DNA of 43,826 nucleotides from Alloprevotella sp. (GTDB lineage Bacteria > Bacteroidota > Bacteroidia > Bacteroidales > Bacteroidaceae). Below are positions 17,243-24,313 of this stretch, one piece after another (the first letter of the stretch is position 1; every line of letters begins with the position of its first letter). A program made the position numbers and the translations under genes. A model generated the notes under the pieces. The model made no database searches and was not told the DNA's origin. It worked only from the letters and a program-made list of their open reading frames with translations. The stretch lies in the NCBI GenBank assembly GCA_017476545.1, contig JAFUZP010000025.1:1-43826 (forward strand), given 5' to 3'.

Positions 17243-17584
17243 ATGGAGACCACAAGACAACAGAAGATAGGGCGGCTCATCCAGAAAGAGCTGAGTGATA
17301 TATTTCAACGTCAGACCCAGTTGATGCGCGGCGTACTGGTGACAGTAAGCAAAGCGCGCATCTCGCCAGACTTGAGTATATGTAAGGTATATTTAAGTGT
17401 GTTTCCGTCTGAACGCGGGGAAGAGTTGATGGATAATGTCGCGGTAAACGTGCGTTCCATCCGTTACGAACTCGGTAAACGGGTGCGCTATCAGCTGCGC
17501 ATCATTCCGGAGCTGAAATTCTTTTTGGATGACTCATTGGATTATATAGACCACATCAACGAACTGTTAGCGGGCGGTAACTGA
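17243..17584 (+). CDS. rbfA: 30S ribosome-binding factor RbfA
   Basis: RbfA binds the free 30S subunit and helps mature the 5' end of 16S rRNA. The 113-aa product is one KH-like domain with the family segments RLIQKELSDIF, GVLVTVSKARISPDL, CKVYLSVFP, LGKRVRYQLRIIPELKF and DDSLDYIDHINELL. Its stop shares an A with the next ATG (TGATG). Confidence 0.95.
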   Translation: METTRQQKIGRLIQKELSDIFQRQTQLMRGVLVTVSKARISPDLSICKVYLSVFPSERGEELMDNVAVNVRSIRYELGKRVRYQLRIIPELKFFLDDSLDYIDHINELLAGGN

Positions 17585-18804
17585 TGAGTTTCCCTTTTTA
17601 TGTGGCGCGCCGCTACTTGTTTTCACGGAAAAAGAATAATGCGATAAACATTATTAGCGGTATAAGTGTCGGTGGAATAACGCTCGCTACGGCCGCCATG
17701 GTCTGCGTTCTCTCGGGATTTAACGGTTTTCGGGATTTAATAGGTAGCCTCTTCACTACGTTTGACCCACAAATTGAAATAGTTCCGGCGAAGGGAAAGT
17801 TTGCCGCTATGGACGACCCGGCACTCACTGCGGTTTCGAAAAATCCGGATGTGGCGGCAGTCAGCGGCTGCATAGAGGACAATGCGCTTATACTCTTCCG
17901 GGGGCGACCTACCGTCATCACTATAAAAGGTGTGGATGACGGGTACAAAAATAGCACCGACATACTGTCCATCCTTTACGGAGAGGGTGATTACAAGTTT
18001 GAACGGGCGGGTGTACATTTCGGCATACCTGGCTACGGACTTGCCCAGCAGATGGGCGGGCCGGATTTCGGGACTATCCAAATTTGCGTACCCCGTAAGG
18101 GAGAAAAAATCAACTTGACGAATCCTATTGAGAATATCAACGTTGATGACATTACTGCCACGGGGTTGTGTTTCCAAGTGCACCAAGGAAAGTATGACAA
18201 CGGCATGATGCTTTCTTCACTCAGCTTTGCCCAGCGCTTGTTTGAGCAGGAGGGAAACATAACTCAGTTGGAGGTAAAACTGAAGGCGGGAGTGAGCGAA
18301 GATAAAGTGAAAGCGGAACTGAAAAAACTGGTGGGTGACCGGTATGATGTTAGGGATAGGTACGAGCAGCAGGAGGATACGTTCAACGTAATGAAGATTG
18401 AGAAAGTATTTGCTTTTTTCTTCCTTTCATTTATTGTTCTCGTGGCCTGTTTTAATATTATAGGTAGCCTTTCAATGCTCATTATTGATAAGCGGGAAGA
18501 TGTTAGTACGCTGCGTAGTTTGGGTGCTACGGACAGTGAAATAATAAAAATATTCCTTTATGAGGGACGGCTTATTACGTTAGTGGGTGCTGTCGCCGGT
18601 GTTGTTATAGGTTTGGTGCTGTGTTTGTGCCAACAGCAGTTCGGATTGCTGAAACTTGGGGGTGGTTCTGATAATTTCATTGTGAGCGCATATCCTGTCA
18701 GTATCCACTTTTTAGATATCCTTATCGTACTGTTCATTGTTATCTTAGTGGGGTTCATTTCTGTTTGGTATCCGGTTCGCTATTTAAGCAAACAGCTGTT
18801 GTAA
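17584..18804 (+). CDS. LolC/LolE-family ABC permease (FtsX/MacB superfamily)
   Basis: A 406-aa inner-membrane permease with one N-terminal helix (about 24-46), a large periplasmic domain (50-265), and three C-terminal helices (about 272-295, 325-348, 372-395). That is the four-helix layout of LolC/E, which release lipoproteins to the LolA chaperone. The motif IIDKREDVSTLRSLGATDSEI is the FtsX-superfamily coupling helix. No LolD ATPase is adjacent, which is usual in this phylum. Coupled to rbfA by a 1-nt overlap. Confidence 0.87.
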   Translation: MSFPFYVARRYLFSRKKNNAINIISGISVGGITLATAAMVCVLSGFNGFRDLIGSLFTTFDPQIEIVPAKGKFAAMDDPALTAVSKNPDVAAVSGCIEDNALILFRGRPTVITIKGVDDGYKNSTDILSILYGEGDYKFERAGVHFGIPGYGLAQQMGGPDFGTIQICVPRKGEKINLTNPIENINVDDITATGLCFQVHQGKYDNGMMLSSLSFAQRLFEQEGNITQLEVKLKAGVSEDKVKAELKKLVGDRYDVRDRYEQQEDTFNVMKIEKVFAFFFLSFIVLVACFNIIGSLSMLIIDKREDVSTLRSLGATDSEIIKIFLYEGRLITLVGAVAGVVIGLVLCLCQQQFGLLKLGGGSDNFIVSAYPVSIHFLDILIVLFIVILVGFISVWYPVRYLSKQLL

Positions 18805-18828
18805 TTTTTCTATCCGAAGTTATAAAAA

Positions 18829-18868
18829 TGGAAAACTTTTGTTAGAAAAAAGAGAAAGAAGTTTTCCA
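18829..18868. repeat. Inverted TGGAAAACTT / AAGTTTTCCA pair
   Basis: TGGAAAACTT at 18829-18838 and its exact complement AAGTTTTCCA at 18859-18868 form a 10-bp inverted repeat with a 20-nt loop, 25 nt past the permease stop and upstream of the nrdD promoter. Two further direct copies occur in the nrdD leader. Confidence 0.75.
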
Positions 18869-18889
18869 AAAAAATAATTCAAAGAAAAA

Positions 18890-18920
18890 TTTGCATATCT
18901 AAAACCTTACTGTACCTTTG
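18890..18920 (+). promoter_or_regulatory. nrdD promoter
   Basis: TTTG (18890-18893), 19 nt, then TACCTTTG (18913-18920) match the Bacteroidota consensus exactly. The start site should be near 18927, giving an unusually long leader of about 200 nt before nrdD. Confidence 0.78.
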
Positions 18921-19063
18921 TGTCGCATTTCGCTGAAAAGAAAGAGTATTAGAAGTTAATCTTCCCTTTATTTATCGGCATTTTGCTACCATTTAAGAAT
19001 TCTGTGAGCAAGGGTTGCGGATGCATACTGCGCCTCTTACGAAAGAATGTCGCTAGATGTTTT

Positions 19064-19097
19064 TGGAAAACTTACAGGAATATTTTTTGGAAAACTT
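19064..19097 (+). promoter_or_regulatory. Direct repeats TGGAAAACTT in the nrdD leader
   Basis: TGGAAAACTT at 19064-19073 and 19088-19097, both preceded by a T-run and spaced 24 nt start to start. Together with the inverted pair at 18829-18868 there are four exact 10-mers within 270 nt. An operator for a regulator of nrdDG is a reasonable guess; the site does not match the NrdR box. No other gene is seen in 18805-19126. Confidence 0.55.
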
Positions 19098-19126
19098 GTT
19101 ACAATTATAACTAACACTACGGTAAT

Positions 19127-21223
19127 ATGTGTATAGATAACTTTCAAATTACAAAGCGGGACGGCAAGACTGAAAATTTCTCGCTGGACAAAATCAAATC
19201 AGCCGTACTGAAAGCTTTTTCGGCTGTAGGGCAACCGATTGACAATGACGGGTTGCAGAAAATCATGGGTCACCTGCGTTTTTGCAATGGCATGAGCGTT
19301 GAGGATATCCAGAATCAGGTGGAGGTAGCGCTGATGGCAGAGCGGCACTTCAAAGTGGCCAAAAGTTTTATGCTCTACCGGCAGCACCACACCGAAGACC
19401 GCGAGGCTGCGGAAAAACTAAGTTTCCTTTTCCGTTATGTTGATGCGGAGAATCCGGCAACTGGTTCTAAGTTTGATGCGAACGCCAACGTGGAGAACAA
19501 GAACATCGCCACCCTTATTGGCGAACTGCCCAAGCAGGGATTCATCCGGCTCAACAGACGTCTTATCACGGACCGCCTGAAGCAGATGTACAACAAGGAA
19601 CTGTCCGACCGTTATCTGTACCTCCTCAATAATCACTTTATCTATAAGAACGATGAAACAAGTCTGGCCAATTACTGTGCCAGCATTACGATGTATCCCT
19701 GGTTGCTCAGCGGAACGAGAAGCATAGGTGGTAACTCCACGGCTCCTACCAACCTGAAGAGTTTCTGCGGAGGCTTCGTCAATATGGTCTTCATCGTCAG
19801 CTCCATGCTTAGCGGGGCTTGCGCCACGCCGGAGTTCCTCATGTACATGAGCCATTTCCTCCAGAAGGAATATGGTGACGACTTCTACGAGCGTGCTGAC
19901 CAACCCGCCGACCTTTCGTTAAAAAAGCGCACTATCGACAAAGTAATCACGGACTGCTTCGAACAAATAGTATATAGTATCAATCAGCCCACGGGTGCGC
20001 GCAACTTCCAGAGCGTGTTCTGGAATATATCCTACTACGACCAGAACTACTTTGAGAGCATCTTTGGCGAGTTCTACTTCCCCGACGGGAGCAAGCCAAG
20101 CTGGCCTGCACTGAGCTGGTTGCAGAAGCGCTTCATGCGCTGGTTCAACCAAGAGCGCACTAAGTGCGTGCTAACGTTCCCTGTGGAGACGATGGCGCTG
20201 CTGACAAAGGACGGTGAGGTAATCGACAAGGAGTATGGCGACTTTACAGCCGAGATGTACGCAGCCGGTCACAGTTTCTTCACCTACATGAGTGATAACG
20301 CTGATTCGCTCGCATCCTGCTGCCGACTGCGCAATGAGATACAGGACAACGGCTTTAGCTATACGCTTGGTGCCGGCGGTGTCAGCACTGGTTCGAAGAG
20401 CGTGCTCACCATAAATATAAATAGGTGTGTGCAGCAGGCCACGCGGGAGGGCATCCCTTATACGGAATACCTTGAACCCATCATCGACCTCGTGCACAAG
20501 GTACAGCTTGCTTATAACGAAAACCTCAAGTACCTCCAGGAAAAGGGTATGTTGCCCCTCTTTGATGCCGGCTATGTCAATATCCAGCGGCAATACCTCA
20601 CTGTCGGCGTAAACGGTATAGTAGAGGCAGCGGAAAGTCTCGGCATCACCATCAGCGACAACAAGGAGTACGAGAGTTTCGTAGGCGATATCCTAGGCCT
20701 CATTGAGAAGTACAACAAGCAGTACAGATCCAAGGATGTCATGTTCAACTGCGAGATGATTCCCGCTGAGAACGTAGGCGTGAAGCATGCCCGCTGGGAC
20801 CGCGAAGCCGGTTACTACGTACCGCGCGACTGCTACAACAGCTACTTCTATATTGTGGAGGACACGAACACCGACCCCATCCAGAAGTTCCGCCTCCATG
20901 GCCGCCGCTACATCCAGCACCTCACCGGCGGTTCGGCGCTACACATGAACCTTGACGAGCACCTTTCCAAGGAGCAGTACGCCCAGCTCCTGCGCATCGC
21001 CGCTAAGGAAGGCTGCAACTACTTTACATTCAATATACCCAATACGCTCTGTAACGACTGTGGCCATATCGACAAGCGCTATCTCAAGGAGTGCCCCCAC
21101 TGCCACAGCGAGAACGTGGATTACCTCACGCGTATCATCGGCTACCTGAAGCGGGTCAGCAACTTCTCGCTCGACCGTCAGAAGGAGGCAAGCCGGCGCT
21201 ACTACGCACACGCGGAAGTGTAG
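19127..21223 (+). CDS. nrdD: Anaerobic (class III) ribonucleoside-triphosphate reductase
   Basis: NrdD reduces ribonucleotides to deoxyribonucleotides without oxygen, using a glycyl radical. The 698-aa product has an N-terminal ATP-cone (about 5-92, from ITKRDGKTENFSLDKI), the catalytic barrel, a C-terminal zinc site (Cys642, Cys645, Cys656, Cys659 in CNDCGH and CPHCHSE) and the glycyl-radical segment TRIIGYLKR with Gly672. It is followed 130 nt later by its activase nrdG. A class III enzyme fits an anaerobe; I see no class I or II reductase here. Confidence 0.97.
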   Translation: MCIDNFQITKRDGKTENFSLDKIKSAVLKAFSAVGQPIDNDGLQKIMGHLRFCNGMSVEDIQNQVEVALMAERHFKVAKSFMLYRQHHTEDREAAEKLSFLFRYVDAENPATGSKFDANANVENKNIATLIGELPKQGFIRLNRRLITDRLKQMYNKELSDRYLYLLNNHFIYKNDETSLANYCASITMYPWLLSGTRSIGGNSTAPTNLKSFCGGFVNMVFIVSSMLSGACATPEFLMYMSHFLQKEYGDDFYERADQPADLSLKKRTIDKVITDCFEQIVYSINQPTGARNFQSVFWNISYYDQNYFESIFGEFYFPDGSKPSWPALSWLQKRFMRWFNQERTKCVLTFPVETMALLTKDGEVIDKEYGDFTAEMYAAGHSFFTYMSDNADSLASCCRLRNEIQDNGFSYTLGAGGVSTGSKSVLTININRCVQQATREGIPYTEYLEPIIDLVHKVQLAYNENLKYLQEKGMLPLFDAGYVNIQRQYLTVGVNGIVEAAESLGITISDNKEYESFVGDILGLIEKYNKQYRSKDVMFNCEMIPAENVGVKHARWDREAGYYVPRDCYNSYFYIVEDTNTDPIQKFRLHGRRYIQHLTGGSALHMNLDEHLSKEQYAQLLRIAAKEGCNYFTFNIPNTLCNDCGHIDKRYLKECPHCHSENVDYLTRIIGYLKRVSNFSLDRQKEASRRYYAHAEV

Positions 21224-21238
21224 AGTAAGCTCTTTGTC

Positions 21239-21308
21239 CGCGCCTACGGCACACTGGTTTCTGTTTCGCAACCCCCGAGAGGGGAATAACCAAAGTGCCG
21301 TAGGCGCG
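21239..21308 (+). ncRNA. Three-tier stem-loop between nrdD and nrdG
   Basis: A perfect 14-bp stem (CGCGCCTACGGCAC at 21239-21252, GTGCCGTAGGCGCG at 21295-21308) encloses a second stem (TGGTT 21255-21259 with AACCA 21288-21292) and an apical hairpin CCCC-GAGA-GGGG (21273-21284) with a GNRA tetraloop. There is no T-run, so it is not a standard terminator. It could stabilise the nrdD message, be a processing site, or be a repeat element. Function unknown. Confidence 0.7.
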
Positions 21309-21352
21309 AACTTTACGTGTAATTAAGAAGAGTTGCGCAGCAACCATTGAAT

Positions 21353-21817
21353 ATGCTCAAGTACGTAAATCACGATATAGTATTCCAGGAATTTCCCGAC
21401 GAGGTAACGCTGGCCATCAATCTGTCCCTGTGCCCGAACTTCTGTCCCGGCTGCCATAGTCCTTATCTCTGCGGCGACCATGGCGAAGAACTCACAGAGG
21501 AACGTCTCTGTGCGCTTTTGGAGGATTACGCGGGTGAGGTGACTTGCGTTGGTCTGATGGGTGGCGACAACGATCCGCAGGAGGTGGAACGTCTCTGTGC
21601 GCTGGTGAAGCAACGCTTTCCGGGACTGAAGACAGGCTGGTACAGCGGACGGCAGGAACTGCCCGAAGGCATACATCTCGATGCTTTTAACTATGTGAAG
21701 GTGGGACCCTACCGCGAGGACTGCGGACCACTGAAGAACCCCGATACCAACCAGCGCCTGTATCGCACGGATGGCTACGAACTGACGGACATCACCAACC
21801 GCTTCTGGAAGAAATGA
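21353..21817 (+). CDS. nrdG: Anaerobic ribonucleotide reductase-activating protein (radical SAM)
   Basis: NrdG uses a 4Fe-4S cluster and SAM to create the glycyl radical on NrdD. From the ATG at 21353 it has 154 aa; an in-frame TTG two codons earlier is less likely. The radical-SAM motif LCPNFCPGCHSPYL supplies Cys27, Cys31 and Cys34 (CxxxCxxC), and GLMGGDND is the GGE-like SAM motif. A small hairpin GTTGC-GCA-GCAAC (21332-21344) ends 8 nt before the start codon and might affect translation. Confidence 0.94.
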   Translation: MLKYVNHDIVFQEFPDEVTLAINLSLCPNFCPGCHSPYLCGDHGEELTEERLCALLEDYAGEVTCVGLMGGDNDPQEVERLCALVKQRFPGLKTGWYSGRQELPEGIHLDAFNYVKVGPYREDCGPLKNPDTNQRLYRTDGYELTDITNRFWKK

Positions 21818-21857
21818 GTGGCGACGGGGGTGCGCAATAGCCGAAAGCGCGGCAGAT

Positions 21858-21896
21858 AAAAGATGTGCGGAGAAAACTTGCCTCCGCACATCTTTT
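21858..21896. terminator. Bidirectional terminator after nrdG
   Basis: A perfect 15-bp inverted repeat (AAAAGATGTGCGGAG at 21858-21872, CTCCGCACATCTTTT at 21882-21896) has a T-run on both strands. It lies 40 nt past nrdG and in the convergent gap before the OmpA lipoprotein gene. Confidence 0.88.
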
Positions 21897-21899
21897 GTA

Positions 21900-21987
21900 T
21901 TACCCCTAGGGTTACGGGAAACTACCCATAGAGTTGCACATGCCTAACCCTACGGTCAGACATCCGTAACCATGCGGTTACGGAATA
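21900..21987 (+). repeat. Intergenic 4 x 22-nt dyad array, copy 3
   Basis: Four 22-nt units begin at 21900, 21922, 21944 and 21966. Cores are TTACCCCTAGGGTTA, CTACCCATAGAGTTG, CTAACCCTACGGTCA and GTAACCATGCGGTTA. This is the most diverged copy, yet the 22-nt register is exact and unit 4 keeps perfect GTAACC/GGTTAC arms. It fills the convergent gap between the nrdG terminator and the stop of the OmpA gene. Confidence 0.85.
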
Positions 21988-22044
21988 TCTTCCGATATCC
22001 CCGCGTGACGGGGTCTGTATGCCGTCGGTCTGTTGTATCGGGTG

Positions 22045-22926
22045 TCAATCGCCCGTTTCCGGTGCCTTGTCAATCAGGTCGAGGAACTGGTCGAGCTTCG
22101 GCGTCACGATAATCTGCGTGCGGCGGTTACGCTGCCGACCCAGTTCGGAGCTGTTGTCTGCTATAGGGTTGTACTCTCCGCGTCCTCCGGCAGTGAGGCG
22201 TGTGGGGTCCACACCGTACATTTCCTGCAAGGCGATGACTACGCTTGAGGCGCGCAGGCAGGAGAGGTCCCAGTTGTTGCGTATGTTCGTGCGGTTTATG
22301 GGCACGGGATCTGTGTTGCCTTCCACGAGTACGTCGTATTCGCCGTAGTCCTTGATGATTTTCGCTATTTTGGAGAGGGTCAGCTGTCCGCGTTCGTTGA
22401 TTTCGTAGCTGCCGCTCTTGTAGAGCATGTTATCCGCCAGCGAGATGTACACTACGCCTTTGAGTACCTTGACGTCCACTTCCTGGAGTTCGTCGCGCGA
22501 GAGGGAGCGGGTCAGGTTGTTGGTCAGCACCATGTTGAGCGAGTCGCTCTTCGATTTAGCCTCCACAAGTTGCTTGATGTACCGGTTGGAAGCGTTGATT
22601 TCATCCACGAGTTTGGATATGTTCACGTTGCCCTGAGAGTTCTGGGCGATGCTCCTGTCGAGCGATCCCTGCAGTGTCTGCAGGTCGCGGCGCAGGTCAG
22701 CGTTTCGCCGCTGCTCGTCGGCCAGCCGCTGTTCCAGGCTTTTGTTCTCCGTGCGCGTTTCCACGAGCATCACTTCCGTGCCCTGGTGGGCGTTCTGTAG
22801 GTCGGCGTACTGTGTCTGCAACGCTGAGTGCCGCTGTTCCAGGTCGGCAAATTTTTTCTTGCTGACGCACCCCGTGGCTGCTATCAGCGTCCCGGCGGCG
22901 GCCAGGAGCAGGATGTTTCTTTTCAT
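22045..22926 (-). CDS. OmpA-family peptidoglycan-binding lipoprotein with coiled coil
   Basis: From the ATG at 22926 the protein has 293 aa. It starts with a lipoprotein signal whose lipobox IAATGC gives Cys20. A heptad-rich coiled coil (about 25-120) follows, then a C-terminal OmpA/MotB-like domain (about 155-285) with EGNTDPVPI and LGRQRNRRTQII, segments that bind the peptide stem of peptidoglycan in the family. It probably ties the outer membrane or an envelope complex to the wall. An upstream in-frame ATG would add eight residues before the signal and is less likely. Confidence 0.9.
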   Translation of the reverse strand: MKRNILLLAAAGTLIAATGCVSKKKFADLEQRHSALQTQYADLQNAHQGTEVMLVETRTENKSLEQRLADEQRRNADLRRDLQTLQGSLDRSIAQNSQGNVNISKLVDEINASNRYIKQLVEAKSKSDSLNMVLTNNLTRSLSRDELQEVDVKVLKGVVYISLADNMLYKSGSYEINERGQLTLSKIAKIIKDYGEYDVLVEGNTDPVPINRTNIRNNWDLSCLRASSVVIALQEMYGVDPTRLTAGGRGEYNPIADNSSELGRQRNRRTQIIVTPKLDQFLDLIDKAPETGD

Positions 22927-22970
22927 TTCGCGTAAGTTTTGGTTACACATGTTGTTTCCGTTTGACCTTT

Positions 22971-22984
22971 CGCGAGGCCTCGCG
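22971..22984. promoter_or_regulatory. 14-bp perfect palindrome upstream of the OmpA lipoprotein gene
   Basis: CGCGAGGCCTCGCG is a perfect palindrome 45 nt upstream of the start codon, probably inside the leader RNA if a weak -7 box (TACCTTGC, complement of 23000-23007) is used. It could be a hairpin in the 5' UTR or a protein site. Confidence 0.45.
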
Positions 22985-23033
22985 GTTTAATTCCCGGCGC
23001 AAGGTAAGCATATCCCCCGGTATTACGCGCCGC

Positions 23034-23070
23034 TTTCACACACTTTAAGAAGCCTTTTCACACACTTTAA
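23034..23070. repeat. Two direct repeats TTTCACACACTTTAA, 22 nt apart
   Basis: TTTCACACACTTTAA occurs at 23034-23048 and 23056-23070, exactly 22 nt start to start, in the gap between the divergent OmpA and crp/fnr genes (22927-23261). They lie about 110-145 nt upstream of the OmpA start codon. The rest of the gap is GC-rich with short hairpins and no gene. Confidence 0.65.
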
Positions 23071-23226
23071 TACTGCCCGTCGGGCGCATCCGCGGCCGCT
23101 GCGCCGGAAAGAGCATTGAAAAGTTGTCCGCATAGCCGGAGTTTCTCCTGCGGATATTGTCGGTTTCTTCCCGAATGATGCGGGAAGTTTCCTCCCTTCG
23201 GGGAGTGGTGGACGCGAACTTTTTCT

Positions 23227-23234
23227 TACTTTTG
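23227..23234 (+). promoter_or_regulatory. -7 promoter box upstream of crp/fnr-type gene
   Basis: TACTTTTG matches TAnnTTTG and lies 27 nt before the ATG. No TTTG element is visible at the usual distance, which would fit an activator-dependent promoter. Confidence 0.5.
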
Positions 23235-23261
23235 CGTACGGTTACTTAATTCAGTTTCAGC

Positions 23262-23885
23262 ATGGATGAATTAACGGAGCGGTTGGCGGAAGTGCCTGCC
23301 TTCAGGGGTTGCGATGCGGAATCGATACGGGGTTTGCTCGCAGCCGTCCCTTACCGTACGCGGCGCAAGGCGGCGAGTGCGCACATCGCGTATAGGGGTG
23401 AGGCGTGTACGGACCTGATAGTTCTCCTTGACGGGGAGATTTACACGTCTATGGTACACCGCGACGGGAAGGAGGTCGTGGTGCATTCGCTTGCGGCTCC
23501 CGAGGTCCTTGCGCCTGCGTTCCTCTTTGCGGAGGGAGGCTGCTTCCCTGTGAACGTGGTGGCTCGGACGGACTGCCGGCTGCTCTACATCGGGCGCGAC
23601 AGCTTTGCCGAGTGGCTCCACCGTGACCGCCGGATGATGATGAACTTCATAGGCATCCTCTCCGACCGCTGTGAGCGTCTGAGCCAGCGGGTCAAGGACT
23701 TTGCCTTGCAGTCGCTGAAGGAGCGGGTGACGGAGTACCTGCGCATACACCGTCGTATAGACAACGTGCAGTGGCTGGCCCGGGTGCTGGGCGTGGCACG
23801 GCCGTCGCTCTCGCGCGTCCTGTCCGAACTGAAGGCGGAAGGGGTCATTGAGCGTACGCTGGAGGGGCTGGAACTGAAAATTTAG
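23262..23885 (+). CDS. Crp/Fnr-family transcriptional regulator
   Basis: A 207-aa regulator with an N-terminal cyclic-nucleotide-binding-like beta-barrel (about 10-125), a dimerisation helix (about 105-140) and a C-terminal winged helix (148-207) whose recognition region is WLARVLGVARPSLSRVLSEL. It lacks an FNR-like N-terminal cysteine cluster, so direct oxygen sensing by iron-sulphur is unlikely; heme-based NO sensing as in HcpR is possible but not shown. The next genes, a cupin and a hemerythrin-like/DUF438 protein, and a palindrome before them suggest they are its targets. Confidence 0.9.
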   Translation: MDELTERLAEVPAFRGCDAESIRGLLAAVPYRTRRKAASAHIAYRGEACTDLIVLLDGEIYTSMVHRDGKEVVVHSLAAPEVLAPAFLFAEGGCFPVNVVARTDCRLLYIGRDSFAEWLHRDRRMMMNFIGILSDRCERLSQRVKDFALQSLKERVTEYLRIHRRIDNVQWLARVLGVARPSLSRVLSELKAEGVIERTLEGLELKI

Positions 23886-23901
23886 TTAAGTTATCTGAAA
23901 T

Positions 23902-23915
23902 GTAACCTATGTTAC
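23902..23915. promoter_or_regulatory. Crp/Fnr-type operator candidate GTAAC-N4-GTTAC
   Basis: GTAACCTATGTTAC is a dyad with perfect 5-bp arms. It is centred at 23908.5, about 42 bases before the start site inferred from the -7 box at 23938-23945, the class II activator position. It lies between the regulator gene and the cupin gene. Confidence 0.6.
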
Positions 23916-23937
23916 GCCCGCCGCACTGGAAAGGGGC

Positions 23938-23945
23938 TATCTTTG
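23938..23945 (+). promoter_or_regulatory. -7 promoter box of the cupin operon
   Basis: TATCTTTG matches TAnnTTTG, 35 nt before the cupin ATG. The -33 box is not evident, consistent with dependence on an activator bound at 23902-23915. Confidence 0.6.
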
Positions 23946-23980
23946 CCGTCGGAATACATGTTTAAGTAACGGCAAAGATT

Positions 23981-24313
23981 ATGGTAAATGCAGAAAAGGG
24001 CCGGGTGTTCGTTCCCGGCGACATGGTTGATTATGCCGATGGCGGCATAGTTTCGAAGGAACTTATCCATACCTCAGGGGGCAGCATGACGCTGTTCTCC
24101 TTCGATGCGGGGCAGCGGCTCTCAGAACACAGCGCGCCGTTTGACGCGGTAGTGAGCGTAGTAGAGGGCGAGCCCGAGATTATGATTGACGGGAAGCCGC
24201 ACTATCCCAAGCACGGCGAGATGCTGGTGATGCCGGCCAACCATCCGCATGCGGTGAACGCGAGGACGCGGTTCAAGATGGTACTCACGATGATAAAGGA
24301 ACAGACGCTATGA
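23981..24313 (+). CDS. Small single-domain cupin protein
   Basis: A 110-aa single-domain cupin. Residues around LSEHSAPFDAVVSVVEGEPEI form the first cupin motif with one metal-binding His and acidic residues; HGEMLVMPANHPHAVNA forms the second with His residues. Family members bind a metal and may act as sensors or small enzymes; no substrate is evident. Its stop overlaps the next ATG (ATGA), so the pair is co-translated under the Crp/Fnr-like regulator. Confidence 0.85.
   Translation: MVNAEKGRVFVPGDMVDYADGGIVSKELIHTSGGSMTLFSFDAGQRLSEHSAPFDAVVSVVEGEPEIMIDGKPHYPKHGEMLVMPANHPHAVNARTRFKMVLTMIKEQTL

Noticed and set aside
18829-18868. Terminator after the LolC/E-like permease
   Set aside because: The stem is AT-rich, the loop is 20 nt and no T-run follows on the plus strand; the same 10-mer recurs as direct repeats, so a protein site is more likely.
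18927-19126. Adenosylcobalamin or other riboswitch in the nrdD leader
   Set aside because: I see no B12-box or other known conserved core and no terminator-like hairpin before the start codon.
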